Source: JBLHLB01 sp047618505
Lineage (GTDB): Bacteria; Planctomycetota; UBA1135; GCA-002686595
Length of the DNA: 8,427 nt
Assembly: GCA_047618505.1 (NCBI GenBank)
Contig: JBLHLB010000170.1
Location: forward strand, 1-8,427
Reading direction: 5' to 3'
The notes under the pieces: model-generated
What the model was told of the DNA's origin: nothing
Databases searched by the model: none
The model's input: the letters and a program-made list of their open reading frames with translations, nothing else
Shown here: positions 6,984 through 8,427 of the stretch, in pieces
Layout of the letters: every line of letters begins with the position of its first letter
Position numbering within the stretch: position 1 is the stretch's first letter
Translations under genes and position numbers: made by a program

Positions 6984-7804
6984 GAATACCGATGCTCAAA
7001 AAGACCGTGCTCCTGCTAAGCCTGACGTTCTTCGCAGCTTTGGGGCTTGCAGCCCAAGGCGAGGGTGAATCGAAACCCGTAGTCACCCAATCGGGGCGTG
7101 CCGAACTGCTCTTTGCCGAAGGTACGGAGCTCTATCGACGGGGCGAGTACAGCCCCGCGGCCACTCGTTTCGAAGCCGCTCTTGGGGAGTCAGGCGAAGA
7201 AGGCGACCTGCTACCTGCGGAGCGTGTGCGCATTCTTCGTGCCCTTGGGAACTGCAGCTTCCGCCGAGGAGATTCCCTGGCGGCCGTGGGTTGGTACAGC
7301 GCCGCCCTGCGGCACGCGCCCCGTGATGGCTCCCTTTGGGCAAATGTCGAGTTGGCCCGTACGGAGTCTGGACTGCCTCCGGCAGATCGCGGGGATCTTT
7401 CCTCAGCCATTGACTTTCTGTTGCACGCCTGGAGACCGGAGGAATCGCGCTTGATGGCGCTCCTCGGCGCCCTCCTATTCTTGGCTGCGATTGTCCTGGA
7501 AGTACTGCGGGGCGGACTTGTGGCCCGAACTGCAGTGATAGGCACCGCCTTCCTTGCCCTTGTGCTGGCCTTGCCTTGGTTCGCGTCGCTGCTTCCCGAG
7601 ATGCCCAATCCGCACATGGTGCTGCGTGCGAACGCCGTGCCCGTTCGCAGTGAGCCCGAGAGCTCCATGGCCACAGTCGCCCACCTGGATCCCGGCAGCA
7701 TTGTCACGCAGCTGGACGAATTGGACCAATGGGTTCGCATTCAGGGAAAGGGTGAAGAGCTTGGCTGGGTGCCGCGGGCGGCTGTTTTTGCCCTCGATCG
7801 CTGA
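6980..7804 (+). CDS. batE: BatE, TPR protein with TM hairpin and SH3-like domain
   Basis: The 274-residue protein begins with a signal peptide (LKKTVLLLSLTFFAALGLAAQ, likely cut near residue 25). Two TPR-like units follow: about 43-76 (LFAEGTELYRRGEYSPAATR) and 84-117 (ALGNCSFRRGDSLAAVGWYS). Two TM helices at about 157-175 and 182-203 form a hairpin with a short basic turn (RGGLVART). The C-terminus (about 211-274) is a bacterial SH3-like domain: LRANAVPVRSEPESSM, then LDPGSIVTQLDELDQWVRIQ and GWVPRAAVF, the usual pattern of 'vr..p...s..v..l..G..v...e..g.Wv.v....g..GWv'. TPR plus TM pair plus SH3 is typical of BatE. The hairpin topology puts both the TPR and SH3 parts in the periplasm. The ATG overlaps the batD stop by 4 bases. 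It probably contacts the BatA/B/C/D assembly and perhaps cell-wall or envelope material through the SH3-like domain; the latter is inference. Confidence 0.9.
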   Translation: MRIPMLKKTVLLLSLTFFAALGLAAQGEGESKPVVTQSGRAELLFAEGTELYRRGEYSPAATRFEAALGESGEEGDLLPAERVRILRALGNCSFRRGDSLAAVGWYSAALRHAPRDGSLWANVELARTESGLPPADRGDLSSAIDFLLHAWRPEESRLMALLGALLFLAAIVLEVLRGGLVARTAVIGTAFLALVLALPWFASLLPEMPNPHMVLRANAVPVRSEPESSMATVAHLDPGSIVTQLDELDQWVRIQGKGEELGWVPRAAVFALDR

Positions 7805-7888
7805 ACCAGGCGTCGCTCGGATCTGCTGAGATGGCAGGGGCGGGATTCGAGCCTTGTGTCCACGCCGCTAGATCGGGATCCTCTTGGC
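7805..7888 (+). other. Intergenic gap after batE
   Basis: These 84 bases are the only real gap within the cluster. The frame of the downstream gene is open through it, with a possible GTG start at 7856. A weak 5-bp hairpin (CTCGG at 7816-7820 with CTGAG at 7826-7830, one G-T pair) has no following T-run, so no terminator is called. No convincing -35/-10 promoter is seen. The sulfatase-like gene may or may not share the Bat transcript. Confidence 0.5.
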
Positions 7889-8427
7889 ATGCAGGATCGA
7901 AAGGAGGTCACACGCCGCAAAGCTATCGGCGGAATGCTAAAGGGTGGCCTGGGCCTGGCTGGATTGTCGACGGGCCTTGCGGGTTGCGTTGGATCCAATC
8001 GCACAGGCGGAGCGACGGCCCCAGGCCTTCTGGTGGTGGCCGTGGATGGTTTGCGGGCAGACCACTTGGGGATCTATGGCTACGACCGTGAGACCAGTCC
8101 GAATCTGGACAGTCTCAGCACCGACGGAGTTGTCTTTGGGCAGGCATTCTCCAGTTCCCCGAGACTCTTGCCGGCCCACGTTTCGTTGCTCACTGGTTGC
8201 CAGCCCTGGGTGGCTCGGCGCTACCTGCCCACGGAGCGAGATGTCTCGTTTGAACGCCGTTGGCGTTTGCCGGTGAAGGTGCCGCACTTCGCTGTCGACC
8301 TGCTTTCCAAGGGCTGGGCCACGGCGGCTTTTGTGGATCACTCCGAGGTCGCGCCGATTTATGGCTTTCGCACCGGCTTCCAGCTCTTCGTTGACTCGGC
8401 GGACGAACTGACGACTGGACTCTCGGG
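7889..8427 (+). CDS. Sulfatase-fold (alkaline phosphatase superfamily) Tat lipoprotein, N-terminal part
   Basis: The frame is open from the ATG at 7889 to the window edge, giving 179 residues of a longer protein. The N-terminus has a twin-arginine signal (EVTRRKAIGG, Arg9-Arg10), a glycine-rich hydrophobic stretch and a lipobox LAGC (Cys33), so it should be exported folded and lipidated. From residue 47, LLVVAVDGLRADHLGIYGYD followed by ETSPNLDSL is the classic N-terminal block of sulfatases; Asp53 is the expected metal ligand. The nucleophile region reads SSSPRLLPAHVSLLTG (residues 88-103). Where sulfatases have Cys or Ser, and relatives with TLPSH have Thr, this protein has Leu93, so a sulfatase activity is doubtful. 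The rest of the active site lies beyond the window. GTG 7856 would add 11 residues and is possible; neither start has a clear Shine-Dalgarno. Any link to the Bat genes is unknown. Confidence 0.82.
   Translation, partial: MQDRKEVTRRKAIGGMLKGGLGLAGLSTGLAGCVGSNRTGGATAPGLLVVAVDGLRADHLGIYGYDRETSPNLDSLSTDGVVFGQAFSSSPRLLPAHVSLLTGCQPWVARRYLPTERDVSFERRWRLPVKVPHFAVDLLSKGWATAAFVDHSEVAPIYGFRTGFQLFVDSADELTTGLS

Noticed and set aside
7816..7830. Hairpin after batE as a possible terminator
   Set aside because: Only a 5-bp stem with one G-T pair and no T-run behind it; not enough for an intrinsic terminator.
7900..7908. Perfect Shine-Dalgarno-like AAAGGAGGT just inside the sulfatase-like gene
   Set aside because: No ATG, GTG or TTG follows within a usable distance, and a later start would remove the twin-arginine motif. 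It encodes Lys-Glu-Val in frame and is probably chance.
7831..8276. Plus-strand ORFs at 7831-8091 and 7944-8276 as alternatives downstream of batE
   Set aside because: Both are in other frames across the sulfatase-like gene and have Trp/Arg-rich translations with no domain. The frame from 7889 carries a Tat signal, lipobox and sulfatase block.

Overview
This window is a single forward-strand gene cluster: a nearly complete MoxR/DUF58/Bat ('Bacteroides aerotolerance'-type) operon followed by the start of a sulfatase-family gene. The DNA is GC-rich, the genes are packed tightly, and GTG starts are common. The order moxR - DUF58 - BatD-like/DUF4381-like - batA - batB - batC - batD - batE occurs in Gram-negative lineages such as Planctomycetota, Bacteroidota and some Proteobacteria. 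A GC-rich genome with an adjacent Tat-exported sulfatase-family lipoprotein would fit a planctomycete or relative, but that assignment is an inference and nothing here proves it.

Layout: 1-147 is the C-terminal tail of a MoxR-type AAA+ ATPase. 194 (or 149)-1135 is a cytosolic DUF58 protein with a vWA fold. 1132-2016 is a signal-peptide, Ig-like, single-TM protein with a cytosolic helical tail. 2013-3086 and 3086-4138 are BatA and BatB, two membrane-anchored vWA proteins. 4135-5202 is BatC, a TPR-type protein with a long, very acidic tail. 5208-6983 is BatD. 6980-7804 is BatE (TPR, two TM segments, SH3-like domain). After an 84-base gap, 7889-8427 is the N-terminal part of a Tat/lipobox sulfatase-fold protein cut by the window edge. 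From DUF58 to BatE the genes overlap by 1-4 bases or are separated by 5, so translational coupling is likely. No tRNA, rRNA, CRISPR array, IS element or clear terminator is visible, and no stretch over 300 bases lacks a gene.

How the parts may work together: charge patterns around the TM segments place the BatA and BatB vWA domains, the BatC and BatE repeats and the BatD Ig-like domains on the periplasmic side. MoxR, DUF58 and the tails of BatD and the 1132-2016 protein would lie in the cytoplasm. MoxR-family ATPases paired with vWA proteins usually act as chaperone or remodelling machines, so this reads as a trans-envelope MoxR-vWA complex. Its substrate cannot be told from the sequence. The most distinctive points are a second BatD-like protein, a highly charged BatC tail built from short DNA repeats, and a sulfatase-fold protein that appears to lack the usual nucleophile.
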